Shown piece by piece: positions 29,044 to 40,639 of a stretch of 64,000 nt of DNA. The position numbers were made by a program, and so were the translations under genes. The stretch is from Budorcas taxicolor (Eukaryota; Chordata; Mammalia; Artiodactyla; Bovidae). How positions within the stretch are numbered: position 1 is the stretch's first letter; every line of letters begins with the position of its first letter. The stretch is from the NCBI RefSeq assembly GCF_023091745.1, contig NC_068915.1, positions 36,944,001-37,008,000 on the forward strand. The letters run 5' to 3'. Under the pieces are notes generated by a model. It was not told the origin of the DNA. It did not search any database and saw only the letters and a program-made list of their open reading frames with translations.

Positions 29044-31484
29044 CAGTTCAGTTCAGTTCTGTCGCTCAGTCGTGTCCAACTCTTTGCGACCCCATGAATC
29101 GCAGCACACCAAGCCTCGCTGTCCATCATCAACTCCCAGAGTTCACTCAGACTCGCGTTCATCAAGTCAGTGATGCCATCCAGCCATCTCATCCTCAGTC
29201 GTCCCCTTCTCCTCCTGCCCCCAATCCCTCCCAGCATCAATGTCTTTTCTAATGAGTCAACTCTTCGCATGAGGTAGCCAAAGTACTGGAGTTTCAGCTT
29301 TAGCATCATTCCTTCCAAAGAAATCCCAGGGCTGATCTCCTTCAGAATGGATTGGTTGGATCTCCTTGCAGTCCAAGGGACTCTCAAGAGTCTTCTCCAA
29401 CACCACAGTTCAAAAGCATCAATTCTTCAGCGCTCAGCCTTCTTCACAGTCCAACTCTCACATCCATACATGACCACTGGAAAAACCATAGCCTTGACTA
29501 GACAGACCTGAGTCAGTAAAGTAATGTCTCTGTTTTTCAATACGCTATCTAGGTTGGTCATAACTTTTCCTCCAAGGAGTAAGGATCTTTTAATTTCATG
29601 GCTGCAATCACCATCTGCAATGATTTTGGAGCCCCCAAAAATTAAGTCTGACACTGTTTCCACTGTTTCCTCATCTATTTCCCATGAAGTGATGGGACCG
29701 GATGCCATGATCTTTGTTTTCTGAATGTTGAGCTTTAAGCCAACTTTGTCACTCTCCTCTTTCACTTTCATCAAGAGGCTTTTTAGTTCCTCTTCACTTT
29801 CTGCCATAAGAGCGGTGTCATCTGCATATCTGAGGTTATTGAGATTTCTCCCAGCAATCTTGACTCCAGCTTGTGTTTCTTCCAGTCCAGCGTTTCTCAT
29901 GATGTACTCTGCATAGACGTTAAATAAGCAGGGTGACAATATACAGCCTTGACGTACTCCTTTTCCTTTTGGAACCAGTCTGTTGTATCATGTCCAGTTC
30001 TAATTGTTGCTTCCTGACCTGCATACAGATTTCCCAAGAGGCAGGTTAAGTGGTCTGGTATTCCCATCTCTTTCAGAATTTTCCACAGTTTATTTTGATC
30101 CACATGGTCAAAGGCTTTGGCATAGTCAATAAAGCAGAAATAGATGTTTTTCTGGAACTCTCTTGCTTTTTTCATGATCCAGCGGATGTTGGAAATTTGC
30201 CTGGAGTAACAGGCAAATTTGGCCTTGGAATACGGAATGAAGCAGGGCAAAGACTAATAGAGTTTTGCCAAGATAATGCACTGGTCATAGCAAACACCTT
30301 CTTCGAACAACACAAGAGAAGACTCTACACATGGACATCACCAGATGGTCAACACCAAAATCAGATTAATTATATTCTCTGCAGCAAAAGATGGAGAAGC
30401 TCTATACAGTCAACAAAAGCAAGACCAGGAGCTGACTGTGCCTCAGATCATGAACTCCTTATTACCAAATTCAGACTTAAATTGAAGAAAGTAGGGAAAA
30501 CCGCTAGACCATTCAGGTATGACCTACATCAAATCCCTTATGATTATACAGTGAAAGTGAGAAATAGATTTAAGGGCCTAGATCTGATAAATAGAGCGCC
30601 TGATGAACTATGGAATGAGGTTCGTGACATTGTACAGGAGACAGGGATCAAGACCATCCCCATGGAAAAGAAATGCAAAAAAGAAAAATGGCTGTCTGGG
30701 GAAGCCTTACAAATAGCTGTGAAAAGAAGAGAAGCAAAAAGCCAAGGAGAAAAGGAAAGCTATAAGCATCTGAATGCAGAGTTCCAAAGGATAGCAAGAA
30801 GAGATAAGAAAGCCTTCTTCAGTGATCAATGCAAAGAAATAGAGGAAAACAACAGAATGGGAAAGGCTAGAGATTTCTTCAAGAAAATTAGAGATACCAA
30901 GGGAATATTTCATGCAAAGATGGGCTTGATAAAGGACAGAAATGGTATGGACCTAACAGAAGCAGAAGATATTAAGAAGATATGGCAAGAATACCCAGAA
31001 GAACTGTACAAAAAGAATCTTCACAACCTGGATAATCACGATGGTGTGTTCACTCATCTAGAGCCAGACATCTTGGAATGTGAAGTCAAGTGGGCCTTAG
31101 GAAGCATCACTACGAACAAAGCTAGTGGAGGTGATGGAATTCCAGTTGAGCTATTTCAAATCCTGAAAGATGATGCTGTGAAAGTGCTGCACTCAATATG
31201 CCAGCAAATTTGGAAAACTCAGCAGTGGCCACAGGACTGGAAAAGGTCAGTTTTCATTCCAATCCCAAAGAAAGGCAATGCCAAAGAATGCTCAAACTAC
31301 CACACAATTGCACTCATCTCACACGCTAGTAAAGTAATGCTCAAAATTCTTCAAGCCAGGCTTCAGCAACATGTGAACCGTGAACTTTCAGATGTTGAAG
31401 CTGGATTTAGAAAAGGCAGAGGAACCAGAGATCAAATTGCCAACATCCGCTGGATCATGGAAAAAGCAAGAGAGTTCCATTTCT
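29033..31484 (-). mobile_element. BovB LINE with 5' inversion (twin-priming structure)
   Basis: One insertion is bounded by the 11-bp repeat GTTCCATTTCT at 29033-29043 and 31474-31484, inside an L1. From the left, 29044 to about 30195 is BovB in minus orientation: ACTGA tail through reverse transcriptase to the GCAAGAGAG/GATCATG region. From about 30196 to 31473 it is BovB in plus orientation, from the endonuclease (GADCASDHELL, SDH motif) to the same point, CATCCGCTGGATCATGG. The two halves overlap by only about 40 bp. This is a single minus-strand element whose 5' half was inverted. A long open frame (30050-31528) crosses the inversion and is partly antisense, so not a natural protein. Confidence 0.88.
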
Positions 31485-32523
31485 ATACACTAACAATGAA
31501 TTACAAGAAAGAGAAATTAAGAAATTAATCTCATTTACCACCGCATCAAACAACTAAAATACCTAAGAATAAATCTAACTAAAGAGATAAAAGACCTTTT
31601 CTTAGAAAACTATATGACACTGATAAAAGATATTGAAGACAACACAAACAAGTGGAAAGATATACTGTGGCTATGGATTGGAAGAGTTAATATTGCTAAA
31701 ATTACTATACTACCCAAGGCAGTCTACAAATTAAATACAATCTCTATCAAATATTAAAGGCATTTTCCACAGAACTAGAACAAAGAATTGTAAAATTTGT
31801 GTGGAAACACAAAAGACTTGTAAGAGCCAAAGCAACCTTGAGAAAGAACAGATCTGGATGGATCATGCTCCTTGACTTCAGACTATAGTACAAAACTACA
31901 GTAACCAAAACAGCATGGTACTGGGACAAAAGCAGACAGATAAATCAATGGAGCAGAATAGAAAACCCCAAAATAAACCTATACACTTACGGTCTATTAA
32001 TCTATGCCAAAGAAGGCAAAAATATACAATAGAGAAAAGAGTCTCTTCAATAAGTGGTGCATGGAAAACTGAACAGTTATATGTAAAAAGGACGAAATTA
32101 GAACATTTTCTAACACTATGTACAAAAATAAACTCAAAATGGGTTAAAGACTTAAATGTAAGACCAGAAACTATAAAGCCCCTAGAGGAAAACATAGCTA
32201 GAATACTCTGTGACATAAATTGCAGCAATGTGTTTTTGGATGTTTCCTAAGGTAAGCAAAAGAAAAATAAGCAAATGGAATCTAAATTTAAAAGCTTTTC
32301 CACAGCAAAGGAAACCATACACAAACAAAAAGACAGTCTACTGAATGGAAGAAGATATTTGCAAATGATGTATATGATATATTTGCAAATGAAAATCCAA
32401 TAATATTCAATATACACAAACATATACACTCAATGTCAAAAAACCCAAACAACCCAATTAAGAAAAGGGGAGAGGATCTGAAAAGGTATTTTTCCAAGGA
32501 AGATATAGAGATGGCTAACATAC
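31485..32523 (+). mobile_element. L1 ORF2 fragment, right part
   Basis: The L1 seen at 28508-29043 resumes in register at ATACACTAACAATGAATTACAAG and continues through ATTGGAAGAGTTAATATTGC, GTACTGGGACAAAAGCAG and AAGGAAGATATAGAGATGGC. It is broken by several stops. It stops where a BovB begins, and its 3' UTR is missing. Confidence 0.85.
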
Positions 32524-33054
32524 ACAAAAGTTATGACCAATCTAGATAGCATATTCAAAAGCAGAGACATTACTTTACAGACTAAGGTCCATCTAGTCAA
32601 GGCTATGGCTTTTCCAGTGGTCATGTATGGATGTGAGAGTTGTGAAGGAAGCTGAGCGCCAAAGAATTGATGCTTTTGAACTGTGGTGTTGGAGAAGACT
32701 CTTGAGAGTCCCTTGGACTGCAAGTAGATCCAACCAGTCCATTCTGAAGATCAGCCCTGGGATTTCTTTGGAAGGAATGATGCTAAAGCTGAAACTCCAG
32801 TACTTTGGCCACCTCATGCGAAGAGCTGACTCATTGGAAAAGACTCTGATGCTGGGAGGGATTGGGGGCAGGAGGAGAAGGGGATGACAGAGGATGAGAT
32901 GGCTGGATGGCATCACTGACTCGATGGACGTGAGTCTGAGTGAACTCCAGGAGTTGGTGATGGACAGGGAGGCCTGGAGTGCTGCGATTCATAGGGTCGC
33001 AAAGAGTCGGACATGACTGAGCGACTGAACTGACTGAACTGAACTGAACTGAAA
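32524..33054 (+). mobile_element. BovB LINE 3' end
   Basis: It runs from AAGTTATGACCAATCTAGATAGC to TGAACTGACTGAACTGAACTGAACTGA. It ends the L1 at 32523. A stop at 32888 and small deletions break the frame. Confidence 0.93.
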
Positions 33055-33279
33055 TGCAAATGGAAGTATAGATAACCAGGTGGAAAGAGAGGAAGCCATT
33101 GGTAGGCTTGGGAGGCCAGGCATTCAAAATAAATTCCATTATGCAATGGGGAACCATTGAAAGGAATGGAACACAGAAGCACCAAGATTTCAGCCAAATG
33201 TAAAACCTAATTATTTTGTACATAAATCTAGAAAAAGTTTTCAAATGCCAATTTAGCTCAACGAGCAATTGCAGAGTCA

Positions 33280-34852
33280 GTTCAGTTCAGTTCATTTCAG
33301 TTGCTCAGTTGTGTCCGACGCTCTGCGACCCCATGAATCGCAGCATGCCAGGCCTCCCTGTCCATCACCAACTCCTGGAGTTCACTCAGACTCACGTCCA
33401 TCGAGTCAGTGATGCCATCCAGCCATCTCATCCTCTGTCATCCCCTTCTCCTCCTGCCCCCAGTCCCTCCCAGCATCAGAGTCTTTTCCAGTGAGTCAAC
33501 TCTGTGCATGAGGTGGCCAAAGTACTGGAGTTTCAGCTTTAGCATCATTCCCTCCAAAGAAATCCCAGGGCTGATCTCCTTCAGAATGGACTGGTTGGAT
33601 CTTCTTGCAGTCCAAGGGACTCTCAAGAGTCTTCTCCAACACCACAGTTCAAAAGCATCAATTCTTCGGCGCTCAGCCTTCTTCACAGTCCAACTCTTAC
33701 GTCCATACACGACCACAGGAAAAACCATAGCCTTGACTAGACGGACCTTAGTCGGCAAAGTAATGTCTCTGCTTTTGAATATGCTATCTAGGTTGATCAT
33801 AACTTTTCTTCCAAGGAGTAAGGATCTTTTAATTTCATGGCTGCAATCACCATCTGCAGCGATTTTGGAGCCCCCCAAAATAAAGTCTGATACTATTTCC
33901 ACTGATTCCCCATTTATTTCCCATGGAGTGATGGGACCAGATGCCATGATCTTTGTTTTCTGAATGTTGAGCTTTAAGCCAACTTTTTCACTCTCCTCTT
34001 TCACTTTCATCAAGAGGCTTTTTAGTTCCTCTTCACTTTCTGCCATAAGGGTGGTGTCATCTGCATATCTGAGGTTATTGAGATTTCTCCCAGCAATCTT
34101 GATTCCAGCTTGTGCTTCTTCTAGACCAGCGTTTCTCATGATGTACTCTGCATAGAAGTTAAATAAGCAGGGTGACAATATACAGCCTTGACGTACTCCT
34201 TTTCCTATTTGGAACCAGTCTGTTGTTCCATGTTCAGTTCTAACTGTTGCTTCCTGACCTGCATACAGATTTCTGAAGAGGCAGGTCAAGTGGTCTGGTA
34301 TTCCCATCTCTTTCAGAATTTTCCACAGTTTATTGTGATCCACACAGTCAAAGGCTTTGGCATAGTCAGTAAGGCAGAAATAGATGTTTTTCTGGAACTC
34401 TCTTGCTTTTTCCATGATCCAGCAGATGTTGGCAATTTGATCTCTGGTTCCTCTGCCTTTTCTAAATCCAGCTTCAACATCTGAAAGTTCATGTTTCACG
34501 TATTGCTGAAGCCTGGCTTGGAGAATTTTGAGCATTACTTTACTAGCGTGTGAGATGAGTGCAATTGTGTGGTAGTTTGAGCGTTCTTTGGCATTGCCTT
34601 TCTTTGGGATTGGAATGAAAACTGACCTTTTCCAGTCCTGTGGCCACTGCTGAGTTTTCCAAATTTGCTGGCATATTGAGTGCAGCACTTTCACAGCATC
34701 ATCTTTCAGGATTTGAAATAGCTCAACTGGAATTCCATCACCTCCACTAGCTTTGTTCGTAGTGATGCTTTCTAAGGCCCACTTGACTTCACATTCCAGG
34801 ATGTCTGGCTCTAGATGAGTGATCACACCATCGTGATAATCTGGGTCTGAGC
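33280..34852 (-). mobile_element. BovB LINE with long open reverse transcriptase frame
   Basis: In minus orientation it reads from HLEPDILECEVKWAL near 34800 to the ACTGA tail at 33280. A 471-codon frame (34856-33438; its first codons are flanking sequence) is unbroken. It includes IPIPKKGNAKERSNYH, EAGFRKGRGTRDQIAN, GVRQGCILSPCLFNFYAEYI, YADDTTLM and the basic GGRRRRG tail. A CGA-to-TGA stop ends it early, about 60 codons before the normal C terminus. The endonuclease is absent by 5' truncation. Confidence 0.94.
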
Positions 34853-34859
34853 ACAAATA

Positions 34860-35886
34860 CCAGTTCCTAGGTTACATGCTGTAGACTCATACATTTAAAT
34901 ATTTACCTCTCTGACTCCCTAACTTGATGTAATTTGATAAATCATAATATGAATTACAATGTAGGCATAGATATAAAATAGCCATTCAATTTTAAAGTGG
35001 TCTGCAGAGGTCGGGGGATAGAAATAGAAGAGATTTAAGAGAACGAAAACAGGACACCTTTGGAGTGAGTGTCATCTGTCAGACTCTGCGATGAACTTTA
35101 TACATTAGCTCATCAATGAATATTAGGTGAGTAGGAGTGAGAGTGGGAAGGTGAGATACAGAGATGAGGCAAATAGAGATAAACCTGATGTCTCAGTCTT
35201 ACTCGTGAGGTTAAACTTCTATACATTTCTTTATAGTTACCTCCTGTGTGTTTCATTTCATTTCCACCACTTAGGTTCACATGAGTTAGTGAACTTCTCT
35301 GAACCTCAGTCCCCTGATTTGACAATTAAGAAGAATTCCTACCTTCTGTAAAATCCCTAGTACACTGCTTGCTACCTCAGTAGGTGTTTGACTGTTTCTT
35401 TTTCCTTTTCTACGAATTCAAAGCAGTCACACAGGTTCTCTTTAAGCCGAGGGTTACTTTTAGTAAACTGGTGAATCAGGAGCAAGTACGGGGTGTGACA
35501 GAAGTACATCTGAAGGCAATGAGAGAACAATCTTAGCAATCACATGGAACAAAATTGTCGCTAATCACAGGGTAAAGGAGGCAAGAGAGCACAGATAATC
35601 TGTACATCCCATGTAAACAGTCACCTCCCTCAGATTCAGAAGGCATGTCCTAAGAATGTCATTGGTCCTGTCTGACTCTTTTAAGAGAAGACATCCTCAT
35701 ACTAGATAGAGTCAGTCAATTCCTGAGTGTCAAGCTTCCATCATATTCTCAGCTATGGACTAGGCACTCGGAAGGATTTACAGAGGATAAGGAATCTCAT
35801 CTGGAACAGAATACTTACACATATAAAACAGAGAAAAACAAAGAGAAGCTAGCATTAAGAATTAAAAGGGGTATTAGTGACACCTG
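34860..35886. other. Mostly unclassified sequence with a MIR
   Basis: A MIR-like core lies at about 35270-35400 (GAACTTCTCTGAACCTCAGTC, GTAGGTGTTTGACTG). The rest shows no gene or named repeat. Confidence 0.5.
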
Positions 35887-37358
35887 TGGTAGGAATTCCT
35901 GTGTATTCTTGCCACCTCGAGAATTTTCATCCCAATCCCAAAAAAGGCAATGTCAAAGAATGTTCAAGTGAGTGAGTGAAGTCGCTCAGTCATGTCCGAC
36001 TCTTTGCAACCCCATGAACTGTAGCCTACCAGGCTCCTCCGTCCATGGGATTTTCCAGGGAAGAAGACTGGAGTGGGTTGCCATTTCCTTCTCAAACTAC
36101 CGCACAATTGCACTCATCTCACATGTTAGCAAAGTAATGCTCAACATTCTCCAAACCAGGCTTCAACAGTACGTGAACTGAGAAATTCCAGGTGTTCAAG
36201 CTGGATTTAGAAAAGGCAGAGGAACCAGATATCAAATTGCCAACATCCAGTGGATCATCAAAAAAGCAAAAGAGTTTCAGAAAAATGTCTACTTCTGCCT
36301 TACTGACTATGCCAAAGCCTTTGACTGTGTGGATCACAACAAACTGTGGGAAATTCTTAAAGAGATGAAAACGTCAGACCACCTTACCTGTCTCATAAGA
36401 AATCTGTATGCAAGTCAACTGTATGCAAGCAACAGTTAGAACCGGACATGGAACAACGGATTGGTTCCAAATAGGGAAAGGAGTACGTTAAGGGTGTATA
36501 TTGTCACCCTGCTTGTTTAACTTATATGCAGATTACATCATGAGAAACACTGGGCTGGATGAAACACAAGCTGGAATTAAGATTGCTGGGAGAAATATCA
36601 AGAGCCTCTTGATGAAAGTGAAAGAGGAGAGTGAAAAAGCTGGCTTAAAACTCAACATTCAAAAAACTAAGATTATGATGTCCGGTCCCATCACTTCATA
36701 CAAGGAAACAGTGATAGACTTTATTTTGAGGGGCTCCAAAATCATGGCAGATGGTGACTGCAGCCATGAAATTAAAAGACACTTGCTCCGTGGAAGAAAA
36801 ACTATGACCAACCTAGACAGCATATTAAAAAGCAGCAACATTACTTTGCCAACATTACTTTGCTCTGTGTAGTCAAAGTTATGGTTTTTCCAGTAGTCAT
36901 GTATGGATGTGAGAGTTGGACCATAAAGGAGGCTGAGTGCTGAAGAATTGATGCTTTTGAACTGTGGTGTTGGAGAAGACTGTTGAGAGTCCCTTGGAGT
37001 GCAAGGAGATCCAACTAGTCCATCCTAAAGGAGATCCAACCAGTCTATCCTACAGGAAATCAGTCCTGAATATTCATTGGAAGGACTGATGCTGAAGCTG
37101 GAGCGCCAGTATTTGGCCATTTGATGTAAATAACTGACTCTTTGGAAAAGACTCTGATGCTAGGAAAGATTGAAGGCAGGAGAGGAAGGGGACGACAGAG
37201 GGTGAGATGGTTGGATGACATCACCGACTCGATGGACATGAGTTTAAGCAAGTTCCAGAAGTTGGTGATGGACAGGGAAGCCTGGAGTGCTGCAGTCCCT
37301 GGGGTTGCAAAGAGTTGGACATGACAGAACAACTGAACTGAACTGATGGTAGGAATTC
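35887..37358 (+). mobile_element. Old BovB LINE with 12-bp flanking repeats
   Basis: The 12-bp repeats TGGTAGGAATTC at 35887-35898 and 37347-37358 flank a diverged BovB: TTTTCATCCCAATCCC, CAAACTACCGCACAATTGC, EAGF-type motifs to the ACTGA tail. A SINE interrupts it at 35968-36092. The YADD region is deleted near 36600, so it cannot encode a polymerase. It is more diverged than most neighbours. Confidence 0.88.
35968..36092 (-). mobile_element. Bov-A/Bov-tA tail inside BovB
   Basis: GTGAGTGAGTGAAGTCGCTCAG to GTGGGTTGCCATTTCCTTCT, inserted between AATGTTCAA and CTCAAACTACC of the BovB. Confidence 0.85.
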
Positions 37359-37359
37359 A

Positions 37360-37960
37360 GAAGAAATGAAGAGGCCCCGCCTGCTTGGTGGAGTCAGGAA
37401 AGAAGAGTGACTTTACTGGGACACTAGAGAGAGAAGGGAGGGTGGCTTCTAGACAGAAAAAGATATAAGGTCAAAAGCACGTAGGTAATAATGAACCTGC
37501 TTTATTTAGGGGACAGTGAGTCTGTGTGTTTTTGGGGGGAGGGAAGAAAAACAAGTTTCAGTAGAAAGCAGGGCCAAACACAGAGGCTCTGAAAGTCTGC
37601 ACTGACTGTAGTAAACTGGAGGTGTCTGAGCACCCACGAGAGGTAAGCAAACAGTACCATTAAAAAAGCCTCCTCGGGGCCTCAACCCCTCAGTTCAAGG
37701 CTTCCCTGCCTGATCTGCCAGCTGTTTTTGTATAGGGTGTGAGCTGAGATTGATTTTTAGATTTTTTAAATGATTGGGGGATGATCTAAGGAAGAATAAT
37801 AGATCATGACATATGAAAATTACATGAAATTAAATCAACTATATTTCAATTTAAATTTTTTGAAAATAGAAATTAAAAATAAAAAGTAAAATAATGATTA
37901 TAACTTAGAAAATTTAACCTAAATCTGATCAAGCTTCTGGATTAAATAAACAAATAAAAA
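37360..37960. other. No gene or repeat recognised
   Basis: Purine-rich then AT-rich sequence without a recognisable feature. Confidence 0.5.
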
Positions 37961-37969
37961 AGAAAACTA

Positions 37970-38140
37970 AATGAAATTTCATTTTCAGCATCTATTAATA
38001 AAGTTTTATCAGAACTCTGTTACTATCACTTGTCTGCTTACTGTCTTTGGTTGCTTTTGTGTTCCAGTGTGACAGAGACTGTATAGCTTGAAAAAGCTGT
38101 CTGGCCATTACAGAAAGTGTCTACAGACCCCTGGTTTAGA
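37970..38140 (-). mobile_element. hAT-type DNA transposon fragment
   Basis: AATAAAGTTTTATCAGAAC, GTCTTTGGTTGCTTTTGTG, GACAGAGACTGTATAGC and the end ACAGACCCCTGG fit a common Charlie-like hAT repeat whose terminus is CAGGGGTC. Confidence 0.65.
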
Positions 38141-38589
38141 CTGATGCTGTGGAAACAAGGGAAGAGAGAGCCTCAGCATGAGGACTGGGATGTGGTGATT
38201 TAGGCACTTTCCTTGGGCACAACATTTAAGGGGAGGGGTACCAAAAACAGTCAACCAAATAATATTTTAGTGTAGTATTTAAAAAAATCAAAAACAATGT
38301 CAAAACCCCAGGACGAAGTGAAAAAAAACACAAAATTTACATAAAGATAGGATCAGTAACAGTGCTGCCCTGTCCCATATCAGAGACTGAGGCAGAGGGA
38401 AAACTGGTGACTCCTGAGCGTGTTGGTGCCCCCTTAAACTTTACATGGGAGGCAAGTGCTTCTCTCAACCCTAATCTTGGTCCTGGTTTTATGGTGGTCT
38501 TCTGGAGGGGGTGGGAATGATTAAAGACAAAACAGGGTGGCAAAAGGTATGGAGACTTAGGAGAGGATTTCAGATCTTAGATCTCAGAT

Positions 38590-39100
38590 CTCCCTTTAAA
38601 GAAGAGAATTTCACCCATTTCATCCACAGTAAAAGCCAAGGCCCACGAGACTCTACAATCTAGCTACCTGCCCCTCGACTCTCCAGCAATCCTAAATGCG
38701 TCCTTGCTTGCCTCCCTGAAACCATCAGGGTTCCTTACAGTCCCTTCACAATGCCAAGCACATATCATCTCAAATACCTTTGCACCCTCAGGCTCCCTTT
38801 CTTAAGACCCATCCCTGACATGCTCAGGGCTCATGTTTCACCTGCTTCAAGTCTTTGCACAAGTGTCACCTTCTTAGAGTGGTCTCTCTTGACCACATTT
38901 GTTTTAATGCTAGACCCACCCCTTCACCATTATCCTGTCCCTGCTTTACTTTTTTCATTGCATCTCTCAGCCTCTAAATATTATAGAATATACTTATTTA
39001 CTAGGTTTAGGGTATCCCTTTCTGCCCAATTGTATGCTCCATAAAGGCAAGTCTTTTGTCTGCCTTGCTACTGAGGACGCAGAGTGCCTAGCTGAGAACG
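38590..39100 (+). repeat. L2 LINE 3' region
   Basis: AAAAGCCAAGGCCCACGAGAC, ATACCTTTGCACCCTCAGG, AAGTGTCACCTTCTTAGAGTGG and TTGTATGCTCCATAAAGGCAAG occur in L2 order. Confidence 0.75.
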
Positions 39101-39109
39101 ACCCTCCAT

Positions 39110-40080
39110 CGCTACCTAAAGGCTGACTGAACAGACCCAGCAGAAGGCGTGGTGCAAAGCGAAAGAGGGATTGTTTTCCTTCAGGATCTACAGCATTATG
39201 GCTACTAATAGTGAGCAATGAAGCTTCTCACTTAAACAAAAATGACATTGTCCAAAAGCTGAAAATTTTCACAGTTGCCCCCTTTGACCTGTTGACTGGT
39301 CTTCCTGTACACTCAGTTTTCCTTCCTCTTGAAATTCTTAATTTCCTGGAAAATCCTAAGTTAAATGCTTTCTTTTCTCAAGGGCAACTTTAATCATAAT
39401 GGCCAACTCTAGAGACACATCTACAGAAAAGGCAAACCAGTTATTTTTCTATTGTGTAGCTGTAGAAGATATCTTTTTTTTTTTCTTTGACATTTTCCTT
39501 GGCTCTAATATCATGTACAACTTTCTGTTCAGGGCTGAGGCAATCCATCTGCAATCCAGTATCCTCCTGCTGATTCTGCCAAGAATTTGTCATAAGTCAG
39601 TCAGCCTGTTCATTTACACTTGTTAACCTGCCTTCTCTCACTGATTCCCTGCTTATTTTAGCCTGGTGTGCAAAGTAGCAGCTGGTTGCCTGGCAATCCC
39701 CAGGCAGCTGAAGGCATTGTGGGTAGGGAGACATGAAGAAGGAAGGAGTAAACTGAACTGAACTCCAAGGTTTTCGTCCTTAGTCTTAAAGTTAAGGAAA
39801 CAAAAGTCTTTTTTCCTAACTGCAACTTATTAAAAGAACCTATCTTCCCATCACACGACATATTATACTTATGCTAATAATTATTAAAATTTGAGCATCA
39901 AATTTATTCTTATACAGAGGTAATAATCAGTATATATATTTTTCTAATATGGCCTTAAATACACCACCAAATTTCTTGGCTATTGATTTTGTTTTTCCCT
40001 CTCCTACCCTAAAATATATGTATTTTCTAATAGTTACCCATCCATTTAATAGCAATAAGAAAAGTACATCAATTGCCTAG
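39110..40080. other. No gene recognised
   Basis: Unclassified AT-rich sequence with a T-run near 39475. Small open frames have no recognisable product. Confidence 0.5.
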
Positions 40081-40084
40081 GTCA

Positions 40085-40215
40085 GGTGTCAGTAAACATC
40101 ATTTGTGTACTGATGGGCCAGATATAGGGCCAGATAGTAGACATTTTAGGCTTTGCAGGCCATACAGAGATTCTATGATGAAAGGAAATATGGTACCTTT
40201 GAGAAAAAACATTAA
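40085..40215 (+). mobile_element. hAT-type DNA transposon fragment
   Basis: GTCAGTAAACATC, GGGCCAGATAGTAGACATTTTAGGC and TTTGCAGGCCATACAGAG match the opposite end of the same hAT family seen at 37970. Confidence 0.65.
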
Positions 40216-40239
40216 AGAGCCTGAAGAGAGCTAAAATGT

Positions 40240-40422
40240 GCTAATGAGAGCTAACATTTGTGGAGTATCTACTATTAAGATCTAAGCATTTTACATTGGT
40301 CCTCACAACAATGCTACGTGGAAGACACTACTATTATTCCCAATTTACAGACAAAAAAAACACACAAAAAACTGAGGCCCAGAGAAGTAACCAGTCCATG
40401 GTTATAGAGTTAGTAAGTGGTC
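40240..40422 (-). repeat. MIR SINE, antisense
   Basis: GAGCTAACATTTGTGGAGTATC, CCTCACAACAATGCTACG and ACTGAGGCCCAGAGAAG follow the MIR antisense order. The Bov-A element truncates it. Confidence 0.75.
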
Positions 40423-40626
40423 TCCATGGGGTTGCACAGAGCCGGACACAACTGAGTGACTTCACTTTCACTTTTCACTTTCGTGCATTGGAGAAGGAAA
40501 TGGAAACCCACTCCAGTGTTCTTGCCTGGAGAATCTCAGGGACGGGGGAGCCTGGTGGGCTGCCGGCTATGGGGTCGCACAGAGTTGGACACGACTGAAG
40601 CGACTTAGCAGCAGCAGCAGCAGCAG
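40423..40626 (+). mobile_element. Bov-A2 SINE, 5'-truncated
   Basis: It begins inside the first monomer (CCATGGGGTTGCACAGAG) and ends with GACTTAGCAGCAGCAGCAG, followed by a short (CAG)n tail. Confidence 0.9.
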
Positions 40627-40639
40627 AGCAGAAATAAGA

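Noticed and set aside
30050..31528. A 492-codon plus-strand open frame
   Set aside because: Its first 50 or so codons are antisense BovB, the middle is sense BovB and the end is L1. It is a product of the inversion junction, not a gene.
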